Assembly (NCBI GenBank): GCA_947493955.1
Contig: CANLSQ010000002.1
Coordinates: forward strand, 124,001-188,000
DNA: 64,000 bases
Direction of reading: 5' to 3'
From: an uncultured Sphingomonadaceae bacterium
GTDB taxonomy: Bacteria; Pseudomonadota; Alphaproteobacteria; Sphingomonadales; Sphingomonadaceae
Shown: piece after piece, positions 27,129-35,401 of the stretch
Numbering within the stretch: the first letter of the stretch is position 1
How the letters are laid out: each line of letters opens with the position of its first letter
Notes under the pieces: generated by a model
Databases searched by the model: none
The model's input: only the letters and a program-made list of their open reading frames with translations
Told to the model about the DNA's origin: nothing
Position numbers and translations under genes: made by a program

Positions 27129-28475
27129 GTGAAGCAATATTTCTTGGCTTTAGCCGCTGGCAGCGTATTGGTTGCCGCGCAGCCTGTCCTCGCGCAATCA
27201 GAATCCCCGGCGGATTTGGCAAAAACGATTGCAGCAGATTATGACAGCAAGCTGGAAGCGTTGTTCAAGGATTTTCACCGCAATCCCGAGCTGTCCTATA
27301 AGGAAGTCCGCACCGCTGGCATTATTGCCAAGGAATGGCGCGCGGTCGGATGGGATGTGACCGAAAAAGTGGGTGGCACCGGTGTGGTCGCCGTCATGAA
27401 AAATGGCGACGGCCCGACCCTGATGCTGCGCGCCGATATGGACGGCCTGCCGCTCGTCGAAGATAGCGGGCTGGACTATATGTCCACCGCGACCCAAGTC
27501 AGTATTGATGGCGAGGAAAAGCCCGTCATGCACGCTTGCGGTCATGATGTTCATATCACTTCGCTGATCGGCACGGCGCGCCGTTTGTCAGCGATGAAGG
27601 ATCAGTGGCGCGGCACGATTGTTTTGATCGCGCAACCGGCTGAAGAGCGCATTGGCGGCGCCAAGCTGATGATGGATGATGGCCTTTACAGCCGCTTTCC
27701 TAAACCAGACTTTGCCATGGCTTTTCATGTTTCCGCTGACACACCAACCGGCAAGCTAGCGCTGCGCGAGGGCATAACCTATTCCTCCTCCGACAGTGTC
27801 GATATTACCGTACACGGCGTTGGCGCGCATGGCGCATCGCCGCATCGCGGCAAGGACCCTATCGTGATGGGCGCGCAGATCATTATGAACCTGCAAACTA
27901 TTGTCAGCCGGGAAATCGCGCCGCTACAACCGGCAGTCGTGACGGTTGGTGCATTTAACAGCGGTTTCAAGCACAACATCATTTCCGACAAGGCGACGAT
28001 GCAGCTTACGGTCCGGTCGGATGATCAGGAGACACGCGAAAAGCTGCTCGAGGGTATCAAGCGCATTGCCGAAAATGTGGGCCGGATGAACGGCCTGCCC
28101 GAAGACAAATTGCCCGAGGTCAAGATATCGCACGAGCGGACCCCGGCCACCTATAATGATGTGACATTGTCACGGCGGATCAGAACCCTGTTTTCCGAAC
28201 GCTTCGGAGCAGACGTTTTTGACGATCAGCCACGCCAGGGCATGGGCGCAGAGGATTTCGCCTATTTTGTGGCACCCAATACAGATGTACCAGGTGTCTA
28301 TTTCTCGGTCGGCGGAACGCCGCAAGCGGATTTTGATCGCGAAGATGCCGGCGGACCACCAGTGCCGTCGCATCACTCGCCCTTCTTCAAGGTCGCGCCG
28401 AGAGAATCGGTAACATTAGGCACCGAAGCGATGACAGCCGCAGCCCTGGATTATCTTGCCCCGAAAACCGAATAG
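27129..28475 (+). CDS. Exported M20-family amidohydrolase
   Basis: 448 residues; GTG start with TAGGAG 7 bases upstream. Signal peptide to about residue 23 (PVLAQS). The M20D pattern is clear: FHRNPELSYKEVRT near residue 55, LRADMDGLPLVE, MHACGHDVHIT (metal ligands), QPAEER, and GMGAEDFAYF near the end. Family members hydrolyse N-acyl amino acids, hippurate-like amides or indole-acetyl conjugates; export to the periplasm is common in sphingomonads. Six bases separate it from the DksA-like gene. Confidence 0.9.
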   Translation: MKQYFLALAAGSVLVAAQPVLAQSESPADLAKTIAADYDSKLEALFKDFHRNPELSYKEVRTAGIIAKEWRAVGWDVTEKVGGTGVVAVMKNGDGPTLMLRADMDGLPLVEDSGLDYMSTATQVSIDGEEKPVMHACGHDVHITSLIGTARRLSAMKDQWRGTIVLIAQPAEERIGGAKLMMDDGLYSRFPKPDFAMAFHVSADTPTGKLALREGITYSSSDSVDITVHGVGAHGASPHRGKDPIVMGAQIIMNLQTIVSREIAPLQPAVVTVGAFNSGFKHNIISDKATMQLTVRSDDQETREKLLEGIKRIAENVGRMNGLPEDKLPEVKISHERTPATYNDVTLSRRIRTLFSERFGADVFDDQPRQGMGAEDFAYFVAPNTDVPGVYFSVGGTPQADFDREDAGGPPVPSHHSPFFKVAPRESVTLGTEAMTAAALDYLAPKTE

Positions 28476-28481
28476 GCGGCG

Positions 28482-28829
28482 ATGGCTGACGATCTCTCCA
28501 AAAGCCAGATCGCGGCCCTGAAGGTCCTGTTGCTCGAACGACAGGCGGAGCTCAAAGCGCTGGATGAAGAAGCTGCGGGTTGGAGCGATACGGTGGAACT
28601 CGACCAGCAAAGCGTTGGCCGCCTGTCACGGATGGACGCCATGCAGCAACAGGAAATGGCACAGGCCGAGGCGCGCCGACGGGTTAATGATCTGTCGCGG
28701 ATCGATATGGCGCTCAAACGCATGGACGAGGACGAATATGGCTGGTGCGCCGAATGCGGCGAACCCATTGCCTATAAGCGCCTGAAAATTGATCCCGCCG
28801 CGACGCTATGCATAGGCTGCGCGTCATGA
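28482..28829 (+). CDS. DksA/TraR C4-type zinc finger protein
   Basis: 115 residues: a helical coiled-coil N-terminal part (about residues 8-75) and a zinc finger with C89-x2-C92 and C110-x2-C113 (CAEC ... CIGC). DksA-family proteins enter the RNA polymerase secondary channel and modulate transcription, often with ppGpp. This one is shorter than classical DksA (about 150) and lacks the DxxDxA tip motif as such (DEEAAG is in place), so it is better called DksA-like. The stop overlaps the next start by 4 bases. Confidence 0.85.
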   Translation: MADDLSKSQIAALKVLLLERQAELKALDEEAAGWSDTVELDQQSVGRLSRMDAMQQQEMAQAEARRRVNDLSRIDMALKRMDEDEYGWCAECGEPIAYKRLKIDPAATLCIGCAS

Positions 28830-29419
28830 GTTTATTAGCATCCCGATGGACACCGCTTCTTATCGGCTTGCTTCTCAGCATCGGTGCAGTTGGAGCGGGC
28901 TTCATCGCGGGCACAGAGCATATCCAAGGCGCGCAGCTTTCCGCACGCTGGACCTCGCGGGTGGGTGTGCCTGTATTTCTGACCGCCTACCTTGCCTCGA
29001 CGCTTTTCCGACTATCCAAAAATGACCTAACGAAAACCCTGATGCGGCGGAGACGACAATGGGGATTGGCCTTTGCATGGACACATAGCGTGCATCTGGT
29101 GGCACTGACCTATTATCTGGTCATCGCGAAAACCCCGCCAGATTTAATTACGATATTAGGCGGCGGACTTGCCTATTTCATGATCTATGTGATGGCATTG
29201 ACGTCCAACAACTGGTCAATGAAACTTTTGGGTAAAAACTGGAAACGGCTTCATGTTTTTGGAATCCATTTTATCTGGTTTATCTATGTTTTTACTTATC
29301 TCGGGCGACTGGCCGATCCGGAACTCAATCATATCGGCATAATTGGTTCCGGCCTGTTGTTCTTAGCACTAATCATTCGGCTCTATGCCAAATGGCGCAA
29401 ACCCCTCGAAAAGCAGTAA
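28826..29419 (+). CDS. Ferric reductase-like transmembrane protein
   Basis: 197 residues from the ATG at 28826, coupled to the DksA-like gene by an ATGA overlap. Five or six membrane helices with histidines placed as in heme-binding ferric-reductase-like (YedZ/MsrQ-type) domains: AWTHSVHLVAL and KRLHVFGIHFIWFIY, with TSNNWSMKLLGKNW between. The family binds b-type heme and moves electrons across the membrane. No flavin or NADPH domain is attached and no obvious partner is adjacent. Confidence 0.72.
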   Translation: MSLLASRWTPLLIGLLLSIGAVGAGFIAGTEHIQGAQLSARWTSRVGVPVFLTAYLASTLFRLSKNDLTKTLMRRRRQWGLAFAWTHSVHLVALTYYLVIAKTPPDLITILGGGLAYFMIYVMALTSNNWSMKLLGKNWKRLHVFGIHFIWFIYVFTYLGRLADPELNHIGIIGSGLLFLALIIRLYAKWRKPLEKQ

Positions 29420-29677
29420 AGACTGGCTCAAAAAGAGTCTATTTCGCATGCCGCGTCTATATTAGGTTTTTTTGAGCTATTTTCACCACGTCATTCGAAG
29501 CCAAAGTTCACACATATCACACCCCCTTTTGTGGAGAGGTTTGCCGAAGATGGCAATGTGCAGGACTGATATTCAAAACTGAGAAAGAGCAGCAATAAGT
29601 TTAGCTTTTCCGGGCAATGTAGGAAAGCCTGTAGCCGTCGAATCCAGCATGGACATCTACCTCTCGGAACAAATATC

Positions 29678-29705
29678 TTGACATGCAACTATATGGTTGC
29701 ATAAT
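29678..29705 (+). promoter_or_regulatory. Promoter and inverted-repeat operator of the ArsR/SRPBCC operon
   Basis: TTGACA (29678-29683) and CATAAT (29700-29705) with a 16-base spacer. The inverted repeat ATGCAAC-N6-GTTGCAT (29683-29702) fills the spacer. The predicted start of transcription falls at about 29712-29713, the start codon itself. Confidence 0.75.
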
Positions 29706-29712
29706 TGCAAGC

Positions 29713-30051
29713 ATGACCGATATATTCCACGCCCTTGCCGATGAGTCGCGCCGCCTGCTTCTCGACCGTTTGTTCGAAAAAGGCGGGCAGAGCCTGACCG
29801 ACCTATGTGAAGGTTTTCCCATGTCCCGTCAGGGCGTGGCGAAGCATCTCGGCATACTGGAAAAAGCCAATCTGGTTTCCGTCCATTGGCAGGGCCGGAG
29901 CAAGCTTCACTATCTCAATCCCGTGCCGCTCGGTGATATTGTCCACCGCTGGGTCGGCAAATTTGAAGATGCCCGCATCGCCGCGCTGACCGATTTCAAA
30001 GATCAGATCGAAGACAATCAAAAGCCAAAACAGGAGAAACGCCGTGCCTGA
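29713..30051 (+). CDS. ArsR-family transcriptional regulator
   Basis: 112 residues from the ATG at 29713. Another in-frame ATG at 29683 lies in the operator and is rejected. The winged helix is typical: FHALADESRRLLLDRLF, SLTDLCEGFPMSRQGVAKHLGILEKANLV, and the wing WQGRSKLHYLNPVPL. There are no metal-binding Cys clusters; this subgroup regularly sits in front of SRPBCC (AHSA1-like) genes and controls them. No ribosome binding site is visible and the message is probably leaderless. Confidence 0.88.
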   Translation: MTDIFHALADESRRLLLDRLFEKGGQSLTDLCEGFPMSRQGVAKHLGILEKANLVSVHWQGRSKLHYLNPVPLGDIVHRWVGKFEDARIAALTDFKDQIEDNQKPKQEKRRA

Positions 30052-30544
30052 TTCGACCACCATTGAAACCATTGCCACCCGTGCCTCAACCGGAGAACCA
30101 TGCGCGCCGGATTTCGTCTACACCATCTATATTGCCGCCAGCGCAGAAAAAGTCTGGAACGGCCTGATCGATAGGGAGATGACCAAAGCCTATTGGGGTC
30201 ATTACAATGAATCCGACTGGACACAAGGATCACGCTGGGAACATGTTGGCAGCGACAGTGGTAAGGTTAACGTAAGGGGTCAGATTATCGAAATTGATCC
30301 GCCGCACAAAATGGTCTGGAGTTGGGCCTTTGCGGACGAGGCAGACGAACCGGCCAAGCTGTCGCGGGTGACTTATGAACTGGTTGCACTGGGCCCTGAT
30401 ACGAAATTGACCGTGACCCATAGCGAACTGGAACCCGGTTCTTCGATGGATATCGGCGTTCGTGAAGGTTGGTCTGCCGTTCTCAGCAATCTCAAGAGCA
30501 TGATCGAAACCGGCAAAGCCATGTCGGAAGAGGATTGGAAATGA
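30044..30544 (+). CDS. SRPBCC (AHSA1-like) domain protein
   Basis: 166 residues; GTG start with AGGAG 8 bases upstream, overlapping the ArsR gene by 8 bases. The domain runs from about residue 25 to 155: FVYTIYIAASAEKVWNGLID, KAYWG, GKVNVRGQIIEIDPPHKMVWSW, then TKLTVTHSEL and GWSAVLSNLKSMIETG. The fold has a deep hydrophobic pocket; ligands are unknown for most members. Coupled to an ArsR regulator, a self-controlled stress or detoxification pair is likely. Confidence 0.88.
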   Translation: MPDSTTIETIATRASTGEPCAPDFVYTIYIAASAEKVWNGLIDREMTKAYWGHYNESDWTQGSRWEHVGSDSGKVNVRGQIIEIDPPHKMVWSWAFADEADEPAKLSRVTYELVALGPDTKLTVTHSELEPGSSMDIGVREGWSAVLSNLKSMIETGKAMSEEDWK

Positions 30545-30620
30545 TTTCCGATAGTTAACCGCCAAATAGACTCAAATTTACGCTGAACGGAATCATTAGC
30601 ACTTTCCCCGCTGGAATCAG

Positions 30621-31118
30621 GTGACTAATGTCCCGAAGATGGATGCAACCAGCAATCTTCCGTCTGATATTAAGCCGCATGAAGGTGAGTTTCGCGACCA
30701 TCATCACTATTACGCCTGCCGGGTCTATTATGAAGACACCGACTTTTCCGGCATTGTCTATCACGCCAATTACCTGAAATTCATGGAGCGCGCGCGCTCC
30801 GACATGCTGCATCAACTCGGCATGGACCAGCGTGCGGCGTTTGAAGCGGATGATGGCGCTTATGCTGTGGTCGATATGCACATTAAATATATTGCACCCG
30901 CCAAATTTCAGGATAATCTGCTGGTCATCAGCCATGTAAGCAAATTGCGCAAAGCCAGCGTGAATATCGAACAAATCATCATGCGCGGGGACGAAAAAAT
31001 AGCGTCAGCCAGCGTTCAGGCAGCCTTCCTTACGCCCACCGGGCGACCACGGCGACAGCCGGAGGCATGGACGAACGCCTTTGCGTCTGTCATCGCCGAT
31101 GATGAAGAACAAAATTAA
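30621..31118 (+). CDS. ybgC: Tol-Pal-associated acyl-CoA thioesterase
   Basis: 165 residues from a GTG; an ATG at 30639 is an alternative. Hotdog fold with the YbgC pattern YYEDTDFSGIVYHANYLKFMERAR (catalytic Asp in DTD). YbgC hydrolyses short or phospholipid-related acyl-CoA and is nearly always the first gene of tol-pal clusters, as here. TolQ follows 12 bases downstream. Confidence 0.92.
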   Translation: MTNVPKMDATSNLPSDIKPHEGEFRDHHHYYACRVYYEDTDFSGIVYHANYLKFMERARSDMLHQLGMDQRAAFEADDGAYAVVDMHIKYIAPAKFQDNLLVISHVSKLRKASVNIEQIIMRGDEKIASASVQAAFLTPTGRPRRQPEAWTNAFASVIADDEEQN

Positions 31119-31130
31119 GAGGAAATACCC

Positions 31131-31829
31131 TTGCTAGACAGCCTTTCGATCCACGCAGCATCCGGCGAATTTTCTCCTTTTGCCCTGTTTCTACAAGCGG
31201 ATATCATCGTCAAGCTGGTGATGATCGGCCTGTTATTCGCGAGCGTCTGGACATGGATGATCATTGTCAGCTTTGCGATGAAGATAGGCCAGGTCGGAAG
31301 AAAGTCGGACCGTTTCGAAAAATCTTTTTCCAAAGCCAATGATGTCGACAAATTCTATGATGACCATAGCAAATCCGGCCTGCCCATGGCCAAGGTGCTG
31401 GCGTCGGGCATGCGCGAATGGCGGCGGTCGACGGCACGCGGACCGATTGACCGGGATGGCACGCGGCAGAGGCTGGCAACCGCGATGAATGCGACTATTG
31501 CGCATGAAGTGGACAAGCTTGCCGACCGGCTGAATTTTCTCGCCACCGTGGGCAGTGTCGCCCCCTTTGTCGGCCTGTTCGGGACGGTCTGGGGCATTAT
31601 GCGCAGCTTCTCGGCCATTGCCGCAGAGCAGAATAGCTCACTGGCCGTGGTCGCTCCGGGCATTGCCGAAGCCCTGTTTGCCACGGCCATCGGCCTGTTC
31701 GCGGCGATTCCAGCGGTTATCGCCTATAACCGCTTCTCCCACCGGCTCAATAAGCTGGAAGCCCGCATGGGCCGCTTTGCCGACGGATTCCACGCGACGA
31801 TGAGCCGCGAACTGGAACTGGGGGAATAA
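31131..31829 (+). CDS. tolQ: Tol-Pal system protein TolQ
   Basis: 232 residues; TTG start with AGAGGA 7 bases upstream. Three membrane helices (about residues 22-45, 140-162, 175-197) with the conserved [17 protein letters not shown] and [24 protein letters not shown] stretches of the MotA/TolQ/ExbB family. TolQ forms the proton channel with TolR and powers TolA to keep the outer membrane invaginating at division. Followed 3 bases later by tolR. Confidence 0.95.
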   Translation: MLDSLSIHAASGEFSPFALFLQADIIVKLVMIGLLFASVWTWMIIVSFAMKIGQVGRKSDRFEKSFSKANDVDKFYDDHSKSGLPMAKVLASGMREWRRSTARGPIDRDGTRQRLATAMNATIAHEVDKLADRLNFLATVGSVAPFVGLFGTVWGIMRSFSAIAAEQNSSLAVVAPGIAEALFATAIGLFAAIPAVIAYNRFSHRLNKLEARMGRFADGFHATMSRELELGE

Positions 31830-31832
31830 GCC

Positions 31833-32273
31833 ATGGGAATGGACCTTGCCCCCAGTAATGGCCGCCGCAATCGCGGCCGTGCACCCATGTCAGAGATTAA
31901 CGTGACACCTTTTGTCGACGTCATGCTGGTGCTGCTGATCATTTTCATGATCACCGCGCCTCTGCTGGTCACCGGCGTGCCGGTAAACCTGCCAGAAAGC
32001 CGCGCCAATGCACTGGACCAAGATCAGGAACCGGTGCAGATTTCCATAGATGAAGAAGGCCGGATATATCTGGGTGAGGAAGAAATGAGCCGAAATGCCT
32101 TGGCAACACGGTTAAGCGAAATTGCTACAAACCAGAACGCGCAAGACCCCCGGCAGATCATGCTGCGCGGCGATGAAACGCTGGATTATGGCCTGATCAT
32201 GGCGGTCATGGGAGAGCTCAACCGGGCCGGCCTGAACCGTGTGTCTTTAGTCACAACAGGTTCATCTGAGTGA
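31833..32273 (+). CDS. tolR: Tol-Pal system protein TolR
   Basis: 146 residues. One membrane helix near residues 29-50 holds the conserved protonatable Asp in [15 protein letters not shown], followed by a periplasmic domain ending in LMRAGLN-like [13 protein letters not shown]. Works as the gating partner of TolQ. Directly follows tolQ and precedes tolA by 21 bases. Confidence 0.95.
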   Translation: MGMDLAPSNGRRNRGRAPMSEINVTPFVDVMLVLLIIFMITAPLLVTGVPVNLPESRANALDQDQEPVQISIDEEGRIYLGEEEMSRNALATRLSEIATNQNAQDPRQIMLRGDETLDYGLIMAVMGELNRAGLNRVSLVTTGSSE

Positions 32274-32294
32274 AATTAGAAATTAAAGGCTGTT

Positions 32295-33041
32295 ATGGAA
32301 AGAGCTGAAAAAATTGGCTTGGGCGTCGCGGCTGGCGGGCATATTGCCCTGTTCGGCCTATTGTCGCTTAGCCTGCTATCCCAGCCGGACGACGCCTATA
32401 AGTCAAAGCCCATAGAGGTCATGATTGCCGATGAAGTCGGCCTCGAAAGCGCTTCTCCCAATCCTGCTCTGGTCCCGCCCGCCACCAGCATAGCGCCCGA
32501 GCTCGGTGATCCTGAACCAGCTGAACTAAGCCAACCTGCTCCTGCAGAACTCGCGCCCGCGCCGGAGGTCAAACCGACGCCGCCGCGTGAAAAGCCAGCT
32601 GCAAAACCCAAACCAGACCCTGCTCCCAAGAAAAAACCCCGGGGATCGCGCCTTGGCAAGGATTTCCTGAAAGGCGTTACCGATCAGTCATCGGTCAGCC
32701 GAAACCAGAATATCGCTGCGGAAAAAGCATCATCCAGCGCGGTTGCTTCATTGCAGCGGGAACTGCTCCGGCAGGTCAAACCCCATTGGAAACCTCCAAC
32801 CGGCGCTGATGCCGAGAAATTGCGTACAAAGGTCACCGCACGACTGGACCGCAGCGGCAATATTGTCGGCACGCCGTCGGCGACTACAACAGGTATAAAC
32901 GCCAGCAACCGGTCTCAGGCCGCGATCCATAAGGAGCGTGCGATTGCCGCAGTAAAACTGGCGGCGCCCTTCAAGACATTTCCCGAGAAATATTATAATG
33001 AATGGCAGGTAATCGAGCCTGTCCTCTTCCTTGGTGTATAG
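32295..33041 (+). CDS. tolA: Tol-Pal system protein TolA
   Basis: 248 residues: N-terminal membrane helix (about residues 8-28, SHLS-like region is GHIALFGLLSL), a Pro/Ala/Lys-rich periplasmic linker (about 60-120, much shorter than in E. coli) and a TonB/TolA-type C-terminal domain (about 150-248). Short linkers are usual in sphingomonads. Position between tolR and tolB fixes the identity. Confidence 0.88.
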   Translation: MERAEKIGLGVAAGGHIALFGLLSLSLLSQPDDAYKSKPIEVMIADEVGLESASPNPALVPPATSIAPELGDPEPAELSQPAPAELAPAPEVKPTPPREKPAAKPKPDPAPKKKPRGSRLGKDFLKGVTDQSSVSRNQNIAAEKASSSAVASLQRELLRQVKPHWKPPTGADAEKLRTKVTARLDRSGNIVGTPSATTTGINASNRSQAAIHKERAIAAVKLAAPFKTFPEKYYNEWQVIEPVLFLGV

Positions 33042-33063
33042 GCTCGGTAACCAGGAGAATATG

Positions 33064-34404
33064 ATGGCTATAACGGCCCCAAAGCGTATCGAATCATGGC
33101 TTGTCGCCTTTACCTTGCTGATTGGCTTGGCGCTGCCTGCACAAGCGCAATTGACCGTCGATGTCGAAAATACCGCTGCGGATGAATTGACCATTGCCGT
33201 GCCGGGCCTGCCAACCCCCCGGAGTACCGAAACCCCGGCTGGCACCACCGCTGAACTGGGTAACAAGATCAGCGATGTGATCGTCAGCAATCTGCGCTCC
33301 AGCGGCCTGTTCAAACCGCTTGGCCGTAATCGGGTACGCGGGATCAGTTTTGCCGAAGTGACATCGCCGCAATTTCCTTATTGGAATGGTACGAATGCCT
33401 CAGCGCTTATCCAGGGTTTTGTCCGCTCCAATGGCGATGGCAAGCTCACTGTAGGCTGTTATCTCTATGACGTGGCGCTCCAAACAGAACTCACCCGGAC
33501 AGGCTTTGTGGTCGAGCCCGGTGACTGGCGGCGCGCGGCGCACAAATGTGCGGACAGCATCTATTCCCGCCTGACCGGTGAATCGCCATTTTTTGACAGC
33601 CGGATTGCCTATATTGCCGAGACCGGACCCAAGGGTAACCGCCGCAAAAGACTGGCAATCATGGACAGCGACGGGGCCAATCACCGTTTCATTACCAATG
33701 GCCAGGCCACGGCTCTGACACCGCGCTTCTCGCCCGATTACTCCAAAATCGTCTATCTCAGCTTTCTCGATGGCAACCCGCGCATTTATGTCTATGAAAT
33801 CGGGACTGGCCGGCAACAGTTGATTACCCAGAGTACCAACCCGACCTTTGCCCCGCGCTGGTCACCGGACGGGAAGTGGATACTCTACTCCATGGCGATT
33901 GCCGGGAATACCGATATCTACAAAGTGTCCTCACAAGGCGGCGAACCCAAGCGTCTGACTTTCTCGCCCGGCATTGATATTGGCGGCAGCTTCTCCCCCG
34001 ATGGCAGCCGGATCGTATTTGAAAGCGACCGTTCGGGCAGCCAGCAGCTATATGTCATGGGCGCCAATGGCGGCAATGAACGGCGGATCAGCTTTGGTGG
34101 CGGGCGCTATGCGACCCCCGAATGGAGCCCTCGCGGGGATTTGATCGCCTTCACCAGAATCGCCGGCAATTTCCGCGTCGGTGTGATGACACCCAGTGGC
34201 GGCGGACAGCGTCTGCTCACCAACAGCTGGCAGGACGAGGCCCCGACATGGGCACCCAATGGCCGGATCATCCAGTTTTTCCGAACTTCGCGCGGCTCAG
34301 GCAAGACCGGCATATGGCAGGTGGACCTCACCGGCAGAAATGAACGGCAATTGCCCACACCGGTCGATGGTTCCGATCCGGCCTGGGGACCATTGCTGCC
34401 GTAA
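33064..34404 (+). CDS. tolB: Tol-Pal system beta-propeller TolB
   Basis: 446 residues from the second of two adjacent ATGs (33061 and 33064); AGGAG at 33053-33057 is better spaced for 33064. Signal peptide to about residue 26 (PAQAQ). N-terminal D1 domain, then six WD40-like PD40 repeats (PRFSPDYSKIVYLSF, PRWSPDGKWILYSM, SFSPDGSRIVFESDRS, PEWSPRGDLIAFT and others). TolB shuttles between TolA and Pal in the periplasm. Confidence 0.95.
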   Translation: MAITAPKRIESWLVAFTLLIGLALPAQAQLTVDVENTAADELTIAVPGLPTPRSTETPAGTTAELGNKISDVIVSNLRSSGLFKPLGRNRVRGISFAEVTSPQFPYWNGTNASALIQGFVRSNGDGKLTVGCYLYDVALQTELTRTGFVVEPGDWRRAAHKCADSIYSRLTGESPFFDSRIAYIAETGPKGNRRKRLAIMDSDGANHRFITNGQATALTPRFSPDYSKIVYLSFLDGNPRIYVYEIGTGRQQLITQSTNPTFAPRWSPDGKWILYSMAIAGNTDIYKVSSQGGEPKRLTFSPGIDIGGSFSPDGSRIVFESDRSGSQQLYVMGANGGNERRISFGGGRYATPEWSPRGDLIAFTRIAGNFRVGVMTPSGGGQRLLTNSWQDEAPTWAPNGRIIQFFRTSRGSGKTGIWQVDLTGRNERQLPTPVDGSDPAWGPLLP

Positions 34405-34483
34405 AACAGGATTAAAAAGTAAGACAAGTTACTGAAAAACGATTATAACTGGCCCAAGGGCAAATAAGACTAGGAGCAGAAAT

Positions 34484-34993
34484 ATGATAAAATATGCGAC
34501 CCCCCTCCTGATTACCACCAGCTTGATCCTCGCAGGTTGTGCTAAGAAACCACCGGAAGAACTGCCACCTGCTCCGGCTGGAACCAGTACTCCGACACCT
34601 CCGCCGCAACCTACTGGCCCTGGTTATACGCCGGGCTCTCAGGGTGATTTCCTGGCGAATACGATGTCGGACCGCATCCTGTTTGATACGGATCGCTATA
34701 ATGTCGACTCACAGGATCAGGTTGTCCTTCAAAGTCAGGCACAATGGCTGGCACAGCATCCCAATGCGCGGATTACAATTGAAGGTCATGCCGACGAACG
34801 CGGGACGCGGGATTATAACCTCGCCCTTGGCGAACGCCGCGCCAATGCAGCGAAAAACTATCTGGCATCCCTGGGCGTCAGTCCCAACCGCATGACGACG
34901 GTCAGCTACGGCAAGGAACGCCCCGAAGCCTTGGGCTCCAACGAAGCGGCATGGGCGCAGAACCGCCGCGCGGTAAGCATTGTGGTGCAATAA
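34484..34993 (+). CDS. pal: Peptidoglycan-associated lipoprotein Pal
   Basis: 169 residues; TAGGAG upstream. Lipobox LAGC (about residue 19), a Pro-rich linker, then an OmpA-like domain with [29 protein letters not shown] containing the Asp and Arg that bind meso-diaminopimelate of peptidoglycan. Pal anchors the outer membrane to the wall. It ends the tol-pal cluster and is followed by a strong terminator. Confidence 0.96.
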   Translation: MIKYATPLLITTSLILAGCAKKPPEELPPAPAGTSTPTPPPQPTGPGYTPGSQGDFLANTMSDRILFDTDRYNVDSQDQVVLQSQAQWLAQHPNARITIEGHADERGTRDYNLALGERRANAAKNYLASLGVSPNRMTTVSYGKERPEALGSNEAAWAQNRRAVSIVVQ

Positions 34994-35011
34994 CCCCAAT
35001 CACATACCAAT

Positions 35012-35050
35012 AAAAAAGGCCGCTAACCCGATAGGGCAGCGGCCTTTTTT
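35012..35050. terminator. Bidirectional intrinsic terminator after pal
   Basis: GGCCGCT (35018-35024) pairs with AGCGGCC (35038-35044), with an inner CCC/GGG. Six A precede and six T follow, so it ends pal transcription on the plus strand and the small gene at 35068 on the minus strand. Confidence 0.9.
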
Positions 35051-35067
35051 ATGTCTTCTGTAAAGGT

Positions 35068-35364
35068 TTATTTCCGGGTGCCGGTCATCGCCATTTCACC
35101 GAAAGCACCAGCATTGACTGAACCTGTCAGCGTGTCGCCGTCGATGGTCGCTGTGCCTTCTAGTTTCATCGGCATAGGTACGGTCATGTTCATAACCCAG
35201 GTCAGCGTATTGCCGTCAACCTTGCCATCTTCCAGTTCCATGGATCCCATGGCGCCTTCATTGGTGCCGGTGAAGGTGTCGCCATTGGTGACAATCGTCA
35301 CGACAGAGGCCTGGTCACCCATAGGGGATTTGGTTACGCAATCATATGAACCATCGATAGACAT
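35068..35364 (-). CDS. Small beta-rich protein of unknown function
   Basis: 98 residues with AAGGAG upstream. No signal peptide. The sequence alternates short strands and Gly/Asn/Asp turns (VTIVTNGDTFTGTNEG, DGKVDGNTLTWVMNM, TATIDGDTLTGSVNAG), predicting a small up-and-down beta barrel of calycin or lipocalin-like type. Homologues of this style occur widely as hypothetical proteins. Terminates at the shared hairpin after pal. Confidence 0.7.
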   Translation of the reverse strand: MSIDGSYDCVTKSPMGDQASVVTIVTNGDTFTGTNEGAMGSMELEDGKVDGNTLTWVMNMTVPMPMKLEGTATIDGDTLTGSVNAGAFGEMAMTGTRK

Positions 35365-35401
35365 ATTCTTCTCCTTTTAAATCAAAGCTCTGAATCAGCG
35401 A

